From Alphaproteobacteria bacterium (GTDB lineage Bacteria > Myxococcota_A > UBA796 > CAJQPC01), in the NCBI GenBank assembly GCA_020632795.1, contig JACKEV010000013.1, positions 1 to 64,000 of the forward strand: DNA of 64,000 nt, in the 5' to 3' direction. This document shows positions 46,167 to 54,024 of this stretch, piece by piece. A program made the position numbers and the translations under genes. Each line of letters starts with the position of its first letter. Position 1 is the first letter of the stretch. The notes under the pieces are model-generated. The model was not told where the DNA came from, made no database searches, and saw only the letters and a list, made by a program, of their open reading frames with translations.

Positions 46167-46481
46167 ATGGACCTCTCCCTCCGCCAGGCCGCCGACCCGC
46201 TCGGCAAGTCCCCCTGGCAGATCCGCACCCTCATCCAGACCGGACGGCTGCCCGCCCACAAGGACGGCAGTCGTTGGGTCATCCGCAGCGAGGATCTGCC
46301 GCTCAGCGAGGGCCAACGCCGGGCCAAGGCCCGCAAGAAGCGCCTCCTCCGCGCCGTGGTCGACGACGCGTTGGACACGCAGCCGGAGAAGACCCGCTAC
46401 TCGGTGCGGGACATCATCAGGTGCAGCCCGCCCACCAGCCCACCACCTTCCTGGGCTACCGGATCAGCCGCGCCGGCCTGA
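46167..46481 (+). pseudogene. truncated excisionase-like HTH gene, DGR accessory relic
   Basis: The first ~80 codons encode a plausible wHTH of the HTH_17/excisionase type (LSLRQAADPLGKSPWQIRTL, GRLPAHKDGSRWVIRSEDLP), followed by a basic linker and RYSVRDII. From memory, this resembles HTH-Avd-like accessory proteins of DGRs in which YSVRD introduces the four-helix Avd part; I am not certain. After ~46418 the frame changes: the remaining residues (CSPPTSPPPSW) are out-of-frame reading of a reverse-transcriptase tail. The protein is therefore cut by a deletion fusing it to the RT remnant. Confidence 0.7.
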
Positions 46482-46600
46482 CGCCGGGCCGGGCGATGCG
46501 TCGTCGGCTGCGATGGAAGGTCGTGCAGGCCGCGCAGAAGGACACCCGGGCGCTGGAGCGGTGTCTGCGGTCATACGCGGGGCTGGTGGACTTCGGGTGA
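46421..46600 (+). pseudogene. C-terminal remnant of a DGR-type reverse transcriptase
   Basis: In a different frame from the HTH gene, the last 59 residues before TGA at 46600 read VQPAHQPTTFLGYRISRAGL, then MRRRLRW and RSYAGLVDFG. FLGYRIS followed by a basic stretch and a final SYxGL element is typical of the end of group-II-like and DGR reverse transcriptases. All catalytic motifs, including YxDD, are missing, so it cannot work. The junction with the HTH gene at ~46420 marks the deletion that removed the accessory part, the catalytic core and probably the template repeat. Confidence 0.72.
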
Positions 46601-46634
46601 CACAGGTTGTCAATCTGGCTGACCACCCGTGTCA
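46598..46634. promoter_or_regulatory. TGACA-N5-TGTCA sites after VR B
   Basis: A perfect copy at 46598-46612 overlaps the stop of the RT remnant, and a one-mismatch copy (TGACC-N5-TGTCA) lies at 46620-46634, starting 22 bp away. This mirrors the spacing of the first two sites after VR A, in opposite orientation, showing that the whole post-VR region is shared between the two targets. Confidence 0.58.
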
Positions 46635-46672
46635 CGTTGCGCGACAAATGTCAGGTTTGTCATTTCGCCGCG

Positions 46673-46689
46673 ATCGCGCTCCGCGCGAT
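46673..46689. promoter_or_regulatory. post-VR hairpin B
   Basis: ATCGCGC (46673-46679), loop TCC and GCGCGAT (46683-46689), identical to hairpin A when read on the minus strand. It lies 33 bp after the stop of the second VR gene. The matching sequence and distance support a shared DGR target element. Confidence 0.65.
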
Positions 46690-46721
46690 TCATTTTTTGA
46701 ATTTTTCAAGGATTCAAGGGC

Positions 46722-46851
46722 TCAATCGGGGCCGGAGCGCGCACAACGAAAGCCGAGGACCCCGCCCCGGTCCACGGGCGAGAACCTGAACCGGCCCGCC
46801 GAGCGCAGGAACCAGGGCTCGAGGACGAACGACCCGCCGCGCACACCGCGC
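46722..46851 (-). repeat. DGR variable repeat B (VR) at the 3' end of the membrane-anchored lectin gene
   Basis: Partner of VR A. The variable bases lie between 46759 and 46825. Differences from VR A include, in codon order, GAC/GTC, AAC/CTC, AAC/TTC, CTC/GGC, CGC/TTC and TTC/GGC, always with the third base kept. Flanks are identical, including the invariant 3' end and about 17 bp beyond the stop. A template codon string rich in AAC (Asn) is implied. Confidence 0.85.
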
Positions 46852-49244
46852 GTTTCGTCACTTCCCAAGGGGTTTGTCACAGCCGCCTGGCCGTAGGTCC
46901 CCAGGTAGTCATGGGTCCACTCGTGGACGTTGCCGAGCATGTCGGACAGGCCCCAGAGGTTGGCGTGACCCTCAGCACCCACCGCGTGGGTCTTGTCGCT
47001 GCTGTTGCCGGCGTGCCAGGTGTGCGCGTCCAGCCCCTGTGTGTCGTCCCCCCACCAGTACGCGGTCGTGCTGCCCGCCCGCGCCGCGTACTCCCACTCG
47101 GCCTCGGTGGGCAGCCGATAGCCGCAGGCCGAGGGTGACGCCGTGGCGGAGCAGGTCACGTCCGCGCCCTCTCCCGAGCAGGCATAGCAGAGGGGCAGCC
47201 CCTCGTCCTGGGACAAGGCGTTGCAGTACGCCGCCGCCTCGTACCAGCTCACCTGCTCCACGGGGCAGTCCCGGCAGAGCCGGCGGTCCGAGGGGTTGTA
47301 GCCCATGCGCTCCTGGAACTGCGCCTGGGTGGTCTCGGTCGTGGCGATGGAGAAGCCGGAGAGGGTGACGGCGTGGACGGGGCCCTCGTTCTCGTAGAGT
47401 TCGCGGAACTCCTCAGGGACCAGCGCCTCCCGCTCCGCTGCTGTGCTGCCCATCCTGAACCGCCCCCCCGAGAGCTGCACCATCTCCACCCCGGATCCTC
47501 CAGGCACCACGAAGCGCCCCACAACATGGCCCGTCGGGCCGTCGTCGTCCACGGTCGGGGTGCCCGTCGCGACGCCGTCCAAGGCGCCCAGCTCACCGGG
47601 CGCAGCGTCAGGCTCCGTCACCTCGATGGGCGCGGGGTCCTCGGAGGTCTCGACCGCCGTGACGCCGTCGTCACCGGTGGGATCGAGGACCGGCGGCTCC
47701 GAGACCTCGACGGGCTCGGGATCGTCGGGGGGTGGCTCCGAGACTTCGGGGGGCTCGGGCTCGGCGACCGGCTCGGGCTCGTGGGGGGCTGGCTCTGTGA
47801 CTTCGGCGGGCTCGGGCTCGGCGATCGGCTCGGGCTCGTGGGGTGGCTCGACGTCTGCGGTTCCGTCAACCTCCGGCATCACCGTCCCCACCGGCGACAG
47901 CTCCACATCCGGCCGCTCCGACACCACCGGGCGCTCCTGGCTCTGCGCCTCCAGCAAGCCCGCGACGAGCTGCACCTCCCGCTCCGTCGCCACCGCACCG
48001 ACCTCAGCCTGCCCCCGCGCCTGGACCTCATCGACCAGTCGCTTCGCCCCGAACACCCCGACCAGCACCAGCAGCACCACCAGCAGCTTCTCGCTCAGCC
48101 AGCGGAAGCCCCCCGCCCACAGCGCCACCAGCGGCCCCGGCATCGCCACCGCCACCCCGCCCAGGAAGCCGAGCTGCTGGGCCCGCCGCGCTCGCGCCCG
48201 CTCCAGCAGGCCCAGGGCCTCGACCTCATACGCCGCCATCAAGGCCAGGAGCGCCGGGTCCGGCGCCCCGCGCTGCTGGTACTGCCGGGCCACCGACAGC
48301 GCCACGACCGCCTGGTCCCGCCCCTGGCGCCACGCCCGCAGCGCCTCGGGGCGCATCGGCGGCCCCTCCAGCAGCCGGCGGGCCTCGTCCAGCAGCTCCT
48401 CCATCTCCCGCTTGCGGGTGGCCCGCTCGGCGCGCAGGGTCTCGTCGGGCAGGGTCAGCGCGGGGCCCGCGTCGGGGACAGGCTGGGGGTCCCGAGGGTC
48501 GAGGGCGGCCCCCCAGTCCCCGGTCAGCCCGCCCACCTGGGCGAGCGCGCCCTGCAACCAGCGCCGGAACCCTCTGTGCTGGTGCTGGAGGTGTGCGGTC
48601 CAGCGCTCGCGCAGCTCGGCCAGGGGCAGGTGGTTCCAGCCGTCCTCCTCCAGCCGGCGCTGCGCGTTCTCCAGCAGCACCCCCAGGGGACCGCCGGGGC
48701 GCTGGCGGGTCGGGGGGAAGCTGGCGGCGCGCTCCACCAGGGCGATGACCCAGGCGTGCAGAGGGCTCTTCGGCACGGCGGGCAGCTCGGCGCGCTCGGC
48801 GAAGACACACCACAGGCCCCGGTCCAGGGGTGCCAGCAGCAGAGCGGCGGCGACGGCGGCCTGGAAGGCGCTGCCCAAGGCGTCGGGGCTCAAGCCCTCC
48901 AGGGGGAAAGCCCGCCCGTAGAGCTGACCGCGCTGGGCGTCGTCGGCGAAGGCCAGCACGGCGGGCCAGCCCCCCTCGGCCTGGGCGGCGAGGGCGTCGA
49001 GGCGCCAGGCCAGCAGGGCCTCGCGGATGGCGACGGGGGTGTCGCCGAGGGCACGCAGCGCGGCGGCGAGGGGGAGCAGGCGGGAGGCCGCGTCCCCCTG
49101 GAGGATCCGGGCCAGATCGGGGTCCGGCCAGCGCCGGCCGTCGACGGTGAGCTGGTAGCCGTCTCCCCGCTCGATCACCTGGACGTGAGCGGCGTGGTTG
49201 AAGACGAGCTGCGGCGAGGGGGTGGTCACGGACGGAGATTCCAT
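46722..49244 (-). CDS. membrane-anchored DGR variable protein with FGE/C-type-lectin domain
   Basis: An 840-residue protein. It starts with the LVFNHAAHVQVIERGDG motif (related to the motif in the EAD proteins) and a long helical region. Hydrophobic segments at ~358-379 and ~386-400 likely cross the membrane. A Pro/Glu-rich spacer of roughly 65 residues (~455-520) follows. From ~595 there is an FGE-sulfatase/C-type-lectin domain (GGRFRMGS, RLPTEAEWEYAARAGS, DMLGNVHEWTHD) with extra cysteines, ending in the variable repeat. There is no NACHT. It may display the diversified face outside the cell. ATG at 49244 is chosen; ATG at 49292 is an alternative. It is divergent from the sigma-54 activator. 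Confidence 0.8.
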   Translation of the reverse strand: MESPSVTTPSPQLVFNHAAHVQVIERGDGYQLTVDGRRWPDPDLARILQGDAASRLLPLAAALRALGDTPVAIREALLAWRLDALAAQAEGGWPAVLAFADDAQRGQLYGRAFPLEGLSPDALGSAFQAAVAAALLLAPLDRGLWCVFAERAELPAVPKSPLHAWVIALVERAASFPPTRQRPGGPLGVLLENAQRRLEEDGWNHLPLAELRERWTAHLQHQHRGFRRWLQGALAQVGGLTGDWGAALDPRDPQPVPDAGPALTLPDETLRAERATRKREMEELLDEARRLLEGPPMRPEALRAWRQGRDQAVVALSVARQYQQRGAPDPALLALMAAYEVEALGLLERARARRAQQLGFLGGVAVAMPGPLVALWAGGFRWLSEKLLVVLLVLVGVFGAKRLVDEVQARGQAEVGAVATEREVQLVAGLLEAQSQERPVVSERPDVELSPVGTVMPEVDGTADVEPPHEPEPIAEPEPAEVTEPAPHEPEPVAEPEPPEVSEPPPDDPEPVEVSEPPVLDPTGDDGVTAVETSEDPAPIEVTEPDAAPGELGALDGVATGTPTVDDDGPTGHVVGRFVVPGGSGVEMVQLSGGRFRMGSTAAEREALVPEEFRELYENEGPVHAVTLSGFSIATTETTQAQFQERMGYNPSDRRLCRDCPVEQVSWYEAAAYCNALSQDEGLPLCYACSGEGADVTCSATASPSACGYRLPTEAEWEYAARAGSTTAYWWGDDTQGLDAHTWHAGNSSDKTHAVGAEGHANLWGLSDMLGNVHEWTHDYLGTYGQAAVTNPLGSDETRGVRGGSFVLEPWFLRSAGRFRFSPVDRGGVLGFRCARSGPD

Positions 49245-49376
49245 GCCTTGGGCTGGGCTTGTCGAGGGGCGGCAGTCATTGGTGGATGGCATGGGGAGGG
49301 GAAGGTGTGATCTCGTTCCCCGACGATCCATCACCTCCAAAGGTGCGATACCCTTCACCGCCACCCCGGAGGGACC

Positions 49377-50972
49377 ATGCCCCGCCTGACCCTGCAACGC
49401 GGCGAGACCCCCCTGCTGGAGCTGCCCCTCGGCTCCGGGCCGGTGCGCCTGGGCCGCTCAGACGCCTGCGACGTGGTCCTGCCTGGCGAGGCGATCAGCC
49501 GCGAGCACTGCGTCCTGACCCGCCGCGGCGAGCGCTGGTGGGCCGAGGATCGCTCCCGGCATGGGACCTGGCTCGACGGACGCAGGCTGACCCAGCCCGT
49601 CCCCCTCCTGGACGGCGCCCAGCTCCGCATCGGCGGCTTCACCCTGCGCTACGCCGACCACGGGGAGCCGACCTTCATGACCACGGTCGCCAGGCGCCCC
49701 ACCACGCCGGCCAGCGGGCAGGTCGTCTCGGCCTGGAGCGGCGCCGAGGTCCACGAGCCCGTGCTGGTCATCGACGAGGGCCCCGACGCCGGCCGCCGCG
49801 TACCCTTGCGCCATCGCCGCCTGACCGTGGGCGCTGAGGGCAGCCGGCTGGTCCTGTCCGACCGCCGCCTCGTGCGCGACCACTTCATCCTCACCCTCAT
49901 CCGGGGGCGGCCCATGTTGGGACCGGGCAACGGCGCAGTCCACCTGGACGGTGAGCGCCTCTACGAGCCCACGCCCCTCTACGCCGGGGAGCGCTTCTCG
50001 GCTGGCGGGACCCACCTTCACGTCGAGCCCGGCGAGGCCCCGGCGTTGCCCGAGGCGTCGAGCTTCGGGGCGATGGTGGGGGTCTCGGCGGCGTCGCGGC
50101 GGCTCTTCGGCCAGCTGGCCTGCTACGCCCAGCACGACGCGCCGGTGCTGCTGCTCGGGGCCACGGGCACGGGCAAGGAGCTGGCCGCGCGGGGGCTGCA
50201 CAGCGAGGGGCCCCGGGCGGACGGGCCCTTCGTTGCGCTGAACTGCGCGGCGCTGCCCGAGGCCCTCATCGAGAGCGAGCTGTTCGGCCACGAGAAGGGC
50301 GCGTTCACCGGCGCGGATCGTCGCCGCGACGGCGCCTTCCAGCAGGCCGACGGCGGCACGCTCTTCCTGGACGAGATCGGGGACCTGCCGGCCGCGGCCC
50401 AGGCCAAGGTGCTGCGGGTGCTGGAGTCCGGCGAGGTCCGGCGCGTGGGCGGCCACGAGCTGGGCTTCCCAGACGTGCGCGTCGTCGCGGCCACCCACAA
50501 GCCCCTGGGCAAGCTCGCGGTGGAGGGCCGGTTCCGCACCGACCTCTACTTCCGGCTCTCCGTGCTGGAGGTCCGCCTGCCGTCTCTGCGGGACCGCCCC
50601 GAGGACATCGAGGTCATCGCCCAGGCGCTCGCGCAGCGCATCGGCACCGGCATTCACCTCGGCGACGACGCGCTGGCGCTGCTCCGCTCCTACCCCTGGC
50701 CGGGCAACGCCCGCGAGCTGACCAACGTGCTGCTGCGGGCCCACATCCATCACGGACCGCACATCACCGCGCGCTGCATCCACTTCAACCAGGCCTCGTT
50801 CCCGGAGAACGAGTCCGCCGAGGCCCCCTACGACGCCCAGCTCGAGCAGTCCGAGCGCACCTTGATCGAGGCCGCCCTGCGCCGCCACGACGGCAATCGC
50901 TCCGCGACCGCCCGAGAGCTGGGCATCCCGCGCTCGACGCTTCTGTATCGAATCAAGCGGTACGGCCTCTAA
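49377..50972 (+). CDS. FHA-type sigma-54-dependent activator (bEBP)
   Basis: A 531-residue transcription activator. An FHA domain occupies residues ~1-100 (VRLGRSDACDVVL, SREHCVLTRRG, DRSRHGTWLDG). A second FHA-like beta region follows at ~125-215. The AAA+ core has LLGATGTGKE (Walker A), GAFTGADRRR (sigma-54 contact loop) and GGTLFLDEIGDLP (Walker B). The Fis-type HTH is HDGNRSATARELGIPRSTLLYRIKR. The FHA would read phosphothreonine signals, likely from nearby kinases (known for myxobacterial activators). Its stop overlaps that of the convergent kinase by four bases. Sigma-54-like sites lie 2.7-3 kb downstream. Confidence 0.9.
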   Translation: MPRLTLQRGETPLLELPLGSGPVRLGRSDACDVVLPGEAISREHCVLTRRGERWWAEDRSRHGTWLDGRRLTQPVPLLDGAQLRIGGFTLRYADHGEPTFMTTVARRPTTPASGQVVSAWSGAEVHEPVLVIDEGPDAGRRVPLRHRRLTVGAEGSRLVLSDRRLVRDHFILTLIRGRPMLGPGNGAVHLDGERLYEPTPLYAGERFSAGGTHLHVEPGEAPALPEASSFGAMVGVSAASRRLFGQLACYAQHDAPVLLLGATGTGKELAARGLHSEGPRADGPFVALNCAALPEALIESELFGHEKGAFTGADRRRDGAFQQADGGTLFLDEIGDLPAAAQAKVLRVLESGEVRRVGGHELGFPDVRVVAATHKPLGKLAVEGRFRTDLYFRLSVLEVRLPSLRDRPEDIEVIAQALAQRIGTGIHLGDDALALLRSYPWPGNARELTNVLLRAHIHHGPHITARCIHFNQASFPENESAEAPYDAQLEQSERTLIEAALRRHDGNRSATARELGIPRSTLLYRIKRYGL

Positions 50973-52645
50973 TTCGCGAGCACGCAGGCCGACGCGGACC
51001 GCACGCAGCGCACCCCGACCCGCTGATCGGCGCCGATCTCGACCCGGAGCTTCCCCTCCCGCTCGCCAAAGGTGAAGTGGAGCATGTAGGTCCCCGGGGG
51101 GACCTGCGCGGGCACGGGGGAGAGCACAGCCTGGTGGGCGTCGACGAGGAACCAGGCGTCGGGGGTGTCGGCCACGAAGCGAAGCGGATCGGGAGCGGAC
51201 ATCGGCGGGGGCGGCTCGGGCTCCGGATCGGACGCCTCGACCACTGGCGCAGGGTCGGGCTTCTGCGCAGGCGCTGACCTCGCACGCTCGGTCGGCGGCG
51301 GGACCACCTTCGATGGAGCCTCCTCGGAGGGCTCGTCCTCGGCGGGTGTCGGGGGCGCTACTTCGCCGGGCGCTTCCGGCTCCTCGGGGAGCGCGACGGC
51401 CACTACGGCGTCGGTCTCCACAGGCTGCTCCACCGGGGTGCTCGCCTCGGGCTCCGCCGACAGCCACGACCAGCCCAGCCCGACCGTCCCGATCAGGCTC
51501 AGCGAGGCCAGCATCACGAACAAGCCGACGCGACGGCCGATGCCATCGGCATCCTCGGGCTTGGCGGGCTCAGGATCCCGAGCGGGGGGAGGTGACGGAA
51601 GCGCGTCCTCTGGCTCGGGGGGTTCGGTGGGGGCTGGCGCCTCCTTGCCATCGCTCACCGCGTCGAGGCTGATCAGCGTGCCCGAGCTGACCTCCACCAG
51701 CACGCTGCCGGTCAGGTCGGCCCCGACCGGCAACGCCGGAGGACGCCGGGGGTGCTGACGGGCGGCCTCCAGCAGGGTGTCCTGCGCCCAGCGCCGCAAG
51801 GACGGCCCGTCGTCCCCCCGACGGGCGGCGCGGCACAGCTCCTCCAGCTCCTCGGCGGTCGGGCGGTGCTCGGGGTCCCAGTCCAGGAGCCGGCGCAGCA
51901 GCGCCCGGAGCTGGGGGCTGACCGCGTCTCCCAGGGCGTTGATCCGGTCGTGGACCTTACGCTCATGACGGGGGCGGGAGACGTGGGTGCGCCCGAAGCG
52001 CTCACCGTGCAGCATCTGGAACAGGATGCAGCCCAGGGCGTAGATGTCGGCGGCCGGGCCGTCGGCGAAGTCCAGGCGCTCCGGGGACATGAAGGCGGGC
52101 GTGCCGAACAGCACTGAGCCGGTCTGCACCTCTCGGGCGGCGAAGTCGGCGCGGGCGATGCCGAAGTCCAGGATCTTGACCTCACCGTGTCGGGTGACCC
52201 GGATGTTGCCCGGCTTGAGGTCCCGGTGGCGGATGTGCAGCGGCTCGCCATCCGGGCCCTGCGCCGTCCAGGCCGCGTGCAGGGCGGCGGCGACCTCCTG
52301 GATGATCTCCAGCGCCGGCCCCGGGGGCACGGACCCCACCCGGAGCAGCCGCGAGAGGTCGGCGCCCTCGATGTACTCCATGACGACCGACCAGCGCCCG
52401 TCCAGGCAGCACAGGTCGTGAACATGCACAATCGCCCGGTGGCGCACCAGGCCCAGGACCCGCGCCTCGTCCCGCAGCCGCCCGGCGACCTCGGGGTTGG
52501 CGCTCATGTTGTCGTGCAGCACCTTGAGGGCGACGTCCTTGGTGAAGCCCTCGGGCCCGGTCAGCCGCGCGCGATACACCGTGCCGAAGCCCCCCTTGCC
52601 GAGGGCCTCGACCAGCTCGTAGCGGCGCGCGGGGGGCGGGCTCAT
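50969..52645 (-). CDS. transmembrane Ser/Thr kinase 1 with C-terminal PEGA-like domain
   Basis: A 558-residue kinase. The catalytic domain has LGKGGFGTVYRARL, VALKVLHDN, HRDLKPGNIRV, LDFGIARADF and FMSPERLDF. One transmembrane helix (VGLFVMLASLSLIGTVGLGW) lies near residue 385. The outside part is Pro/Glu-rich and ends with a PEGA-like sandwich (WFLVDAHQAVLSPVPAQVPP). ATG at 52645 shares a base with the stop of the upstream gene. It is paralogous to kinase 2 at 56684. It probably signals to FHA proteins, with the neighbouring sigma-54 activator as the leading candidate (inference). Confidence 0.9.
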   Translation of the reverse strand: MSPPPARRYELVEALGKGGFGTVYRARLTGPEGFTKDVALKVLHDNMSANPEVAGRLRDEARVLGLVRHRAIVHVHDLCCLDGRWSVVMEYIEGADLSRLLRVGSVPPGPALEIIQEVAAALHAAWTAQGPDGEPLHIRHRDLKPGNIRVTRHGEVKILDFGIARADFAAREVQTGSVLFGTPAFMSPERLDFADGPAADIYALGCILFQMLHGERFGRTHVSRPRHERKVHDRINALGDAVSPQLRALLRRLLDWDPEHRPTAEELEELCRAARRGDDGPSLRRWAQDTLLEAARQHPRRPPALPVGADLTGSVLVEVSSGTLISLDAVSDGKEAPAPTEPPEPEDALPSPPPARDPEPAKPEDADGIGRRVGLFVMLASLSLIGTVGLGWSWLSAEPEASTPVEQPVETDAVVAVALPEEPEAPGEVAPPTPAEDEPSEEAPSKVVPPPTERARSAPAQKPDPAPVVEASDPEPEPPPPMSAPDPLRFVADTPDAWFLVDAHQAVLSPVPAQVPPGTYMLHFTFGEREGKLRVEIGADQRVGVRCVRSASACVLAN

Positions 52646-53562
52646 CAGAAGCGGATGTGCAGGTAGAGGGTGGGCAGGGCGAGGGCGGCGGTGACGCCGG
52701 TGGCGGCGACGGCCGCGGTGTTGAGGTCCATGGCGCGGTAGAAGACCTGCTTGGCGTCGTCCTTGGAGTCCACCAGCCCTTCGTCGACCGGGTCATGGTT
52801 TCGGACCACCGTCGTGTTGTACAAGGCGTGAGCGTCTTTGTAGGCGTCTATGCGCAAGCCCCACACTGCGGCGGTGATCGCACCAACGCCGATTGTGGCG
52901 AAGGTCAAGCCAGTGCGAAAGCCACGGAGAGAGGTAGACAAGGGCGGGGGATCTCCCCCATGGGTGATCGGGCAATCCAACGTCTCGTCCGCGCCGACCC
53001 AGATCGAAACGGCGAGCCCGCAAGTGTCATCCGGAATCTGGACCACCGCAGGAAGGCCCTCATAGGCCAACGCACCTTCCGCGCCATTCACCCACCCTCC
53101 GGCCTCTTTGCATGGTGGGGAGATGCGCCTGGGGGCGAGCGCGCCCTTCATCGCGCGGCAGTGGGTGTCCAGGGCGCTGCCCGGCTGGGTCCCGAGCGCA
53201 GTCTCCAGGTCGATGCCAGGATCCGCCAGCAACGCGGCATGACAGGCGCGCCGCACGGCCGCGTCGTCGCTGTTCAGGGAGGCGCCCAGCGCATGGAGCA
53301 GATGCACCCGTGCGGCGGTCGCAGGGGAGACCGGCGCGGACAGGCAGCCCAAGGTCTCCGTGGCCTCCGAGGCGACGAGGGTGAAGGTTTCGATGTCCAG
53401 GCCGGCGAAGCTGCGCTCGGCCAGGTCGAGCTGGGCGACGAGCACGGCCTCTGTACACGCGTCGGCGGCCGCCGGCGGTGAGAGCGTGGCAGCGAGCAGC
53501 AGGGTCCCCCCGGCGAGCAGCGGGCGGACCCTGGCGAGGATGGTGTCGCGGAGGGTCGGCAT
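52645..53562 (-). CDS. exported partner protein of kinase 1
   Basis: A 305-residue protein. The signal peptide ends near SPPAAADACTEA. The N-terminal half is helical (AERSFAGLDIETFTLVA, LLHALGASLNSDDAAVRRAC), possibly TPR-like. A beta segment follows, and two C-terminal hydrophobic helices (TFATIGVGAITAAVWGL, VAATGVTAALALPTLY) anchor it. Its counterpart in module 2 (58276-59148) has the same plan: signal peptide, helical N-half, two hydrophobic C-terminal helices. ATG at 53562 is used; the longer frame upstream is antisense to the promoter region. Confidence 0.72.
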   Translation of the reverse strand: MPTLRDTILARVRPLLAGGTLLLAATLSPPAAADACTEAVLVAQLDLAERSFAGLDIETFTLVASEATETLGCLSAPVSPATAARVHLLHALGASLNSDDAAVRRACHAALLADPGIDLETALGTQPGSALDTHCRAMKGALAPRRISPPCKEAGGWVNGAEGALAYEGLPAVVQIPDDTCGLAVSIWVGADETLDCPITHGGDPPPLSTSLRGFRTGLTFATIGVGAITAAVWGLRIDAYKDAHALYNTTVVRNHDPVDEGLVDSKDDAKQVFYRAMDLNTAAVAATGVTAALALPTLYLHIRF

Positions 53563-53667
53563 GGTGTGTTCCGGACGCGAGAGGTCCGCGCGCAGCCTAT
53601 CGCACGCACGGGGTTGAGGGAAAGAGACAGGCATTCGAGGCTCCGTTCGAGGGTTGCGTGAGTGCAG

Positions 53668-53683
53668 AGCAAGGCGCGTGCCT
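53668..53683 (-). promoter_or_regulatory. sigma-54-like promoter toward the kinase 1 operon
   Basis: Read on the minus strand, AGGCACG-CGCC-TTGC matches the -24/-12 form TGGCACG-N4-TTGC with one mismatch in the first base; GG and GC are correctly spaced by ten bases. It lies about 106 bp upstream of the start at 53562. This would make the promoter pair divergent. Confidence 0.5.
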
Positions 53684-53772
53684 GCAGGAAGTGGATGGAC
53701 GGGGGCATCGAGGGCCGTTCCGGCGCCGCAGGGGCAGGGGCGTGACGGCAGAGAACCACCGAGAGTCTCCCA

Positions 53773-53791
53773 GGTGACGACTGTCGTCACC
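53773..53791. promoter_or_regulatory. 8-3-8 inverted repeat, enhancer candidate
   Basis: GGTGACGA-CTG-TCGTCACC is a perfect inverted repeat lying between the two divergent sigma-54-type promoters, at a distance where activator sites are usual. It may bind the FHA-type activator encoded at 49377 (inference). Confidence 0.42.
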
Positions 53792-53868
53792 CGTCGACGA
53801 AACGATGGAACCACTCAACCAACTGGAAACAAAGCACTCTGAGCACAGATGTCGAGGCAGCCCGACGG

Positions 53869-53893
53869 GACCTTCGTCACCCCGACGAAGGTC
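53869..53893. promoter_or_regulatory. 10-5-10 inverted repeat upstream of the head-repeat lipoprotein
   Basis: GACCTTCGTC-N5-GACGAAGGTC, a perfect 10-bp stem with 5-bp spacer, 46 bp before the sigma-54 promoter. A repeat of the same 10-5-10 geometry lies at 59366-59390 upstream of the paralogous lipoprotein gene. Operator or enhancer site is the likely role. Confidence 0.48.
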
Positions 53894-53938
53894 CGTCGGC
53901 CGAAGTCCATCTTGCAGGCCTCTTTCGGCCAGTGCGGA

Positions 53939-53954
53939 TGGCACGGCGTTTGCA
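53939..53954 (+). promoter_or_regulatory. sigma-54 promoter, perfect -24/-12
   Basis: TGGCACG-GCGT-TTGCA matches the consensus TGGCACG-N4-TTGC(A/T) at every position. It lies 70 bp upstream of the start of the head-repeat lipoprotein gene at 54025. A sigma-54 activator is encoded 3 kb away. Confidence 0.78.
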
Positions 53955-54024
53955 TTGGACAGGAATTGACACCGGACCCCTCTGTTGTGGTAGTCCGGGC
54001 AACCTGCACCCCAAGGAGGACGCC

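Noticed and set aside
45972..46721. The inverted arms as an insertion sequence or MITE
   Set aside because: No transposase and no target duplication; the arms continue into the coding VR sequences and hold DGR-type hairpins, so shared DGR targets explain them better.
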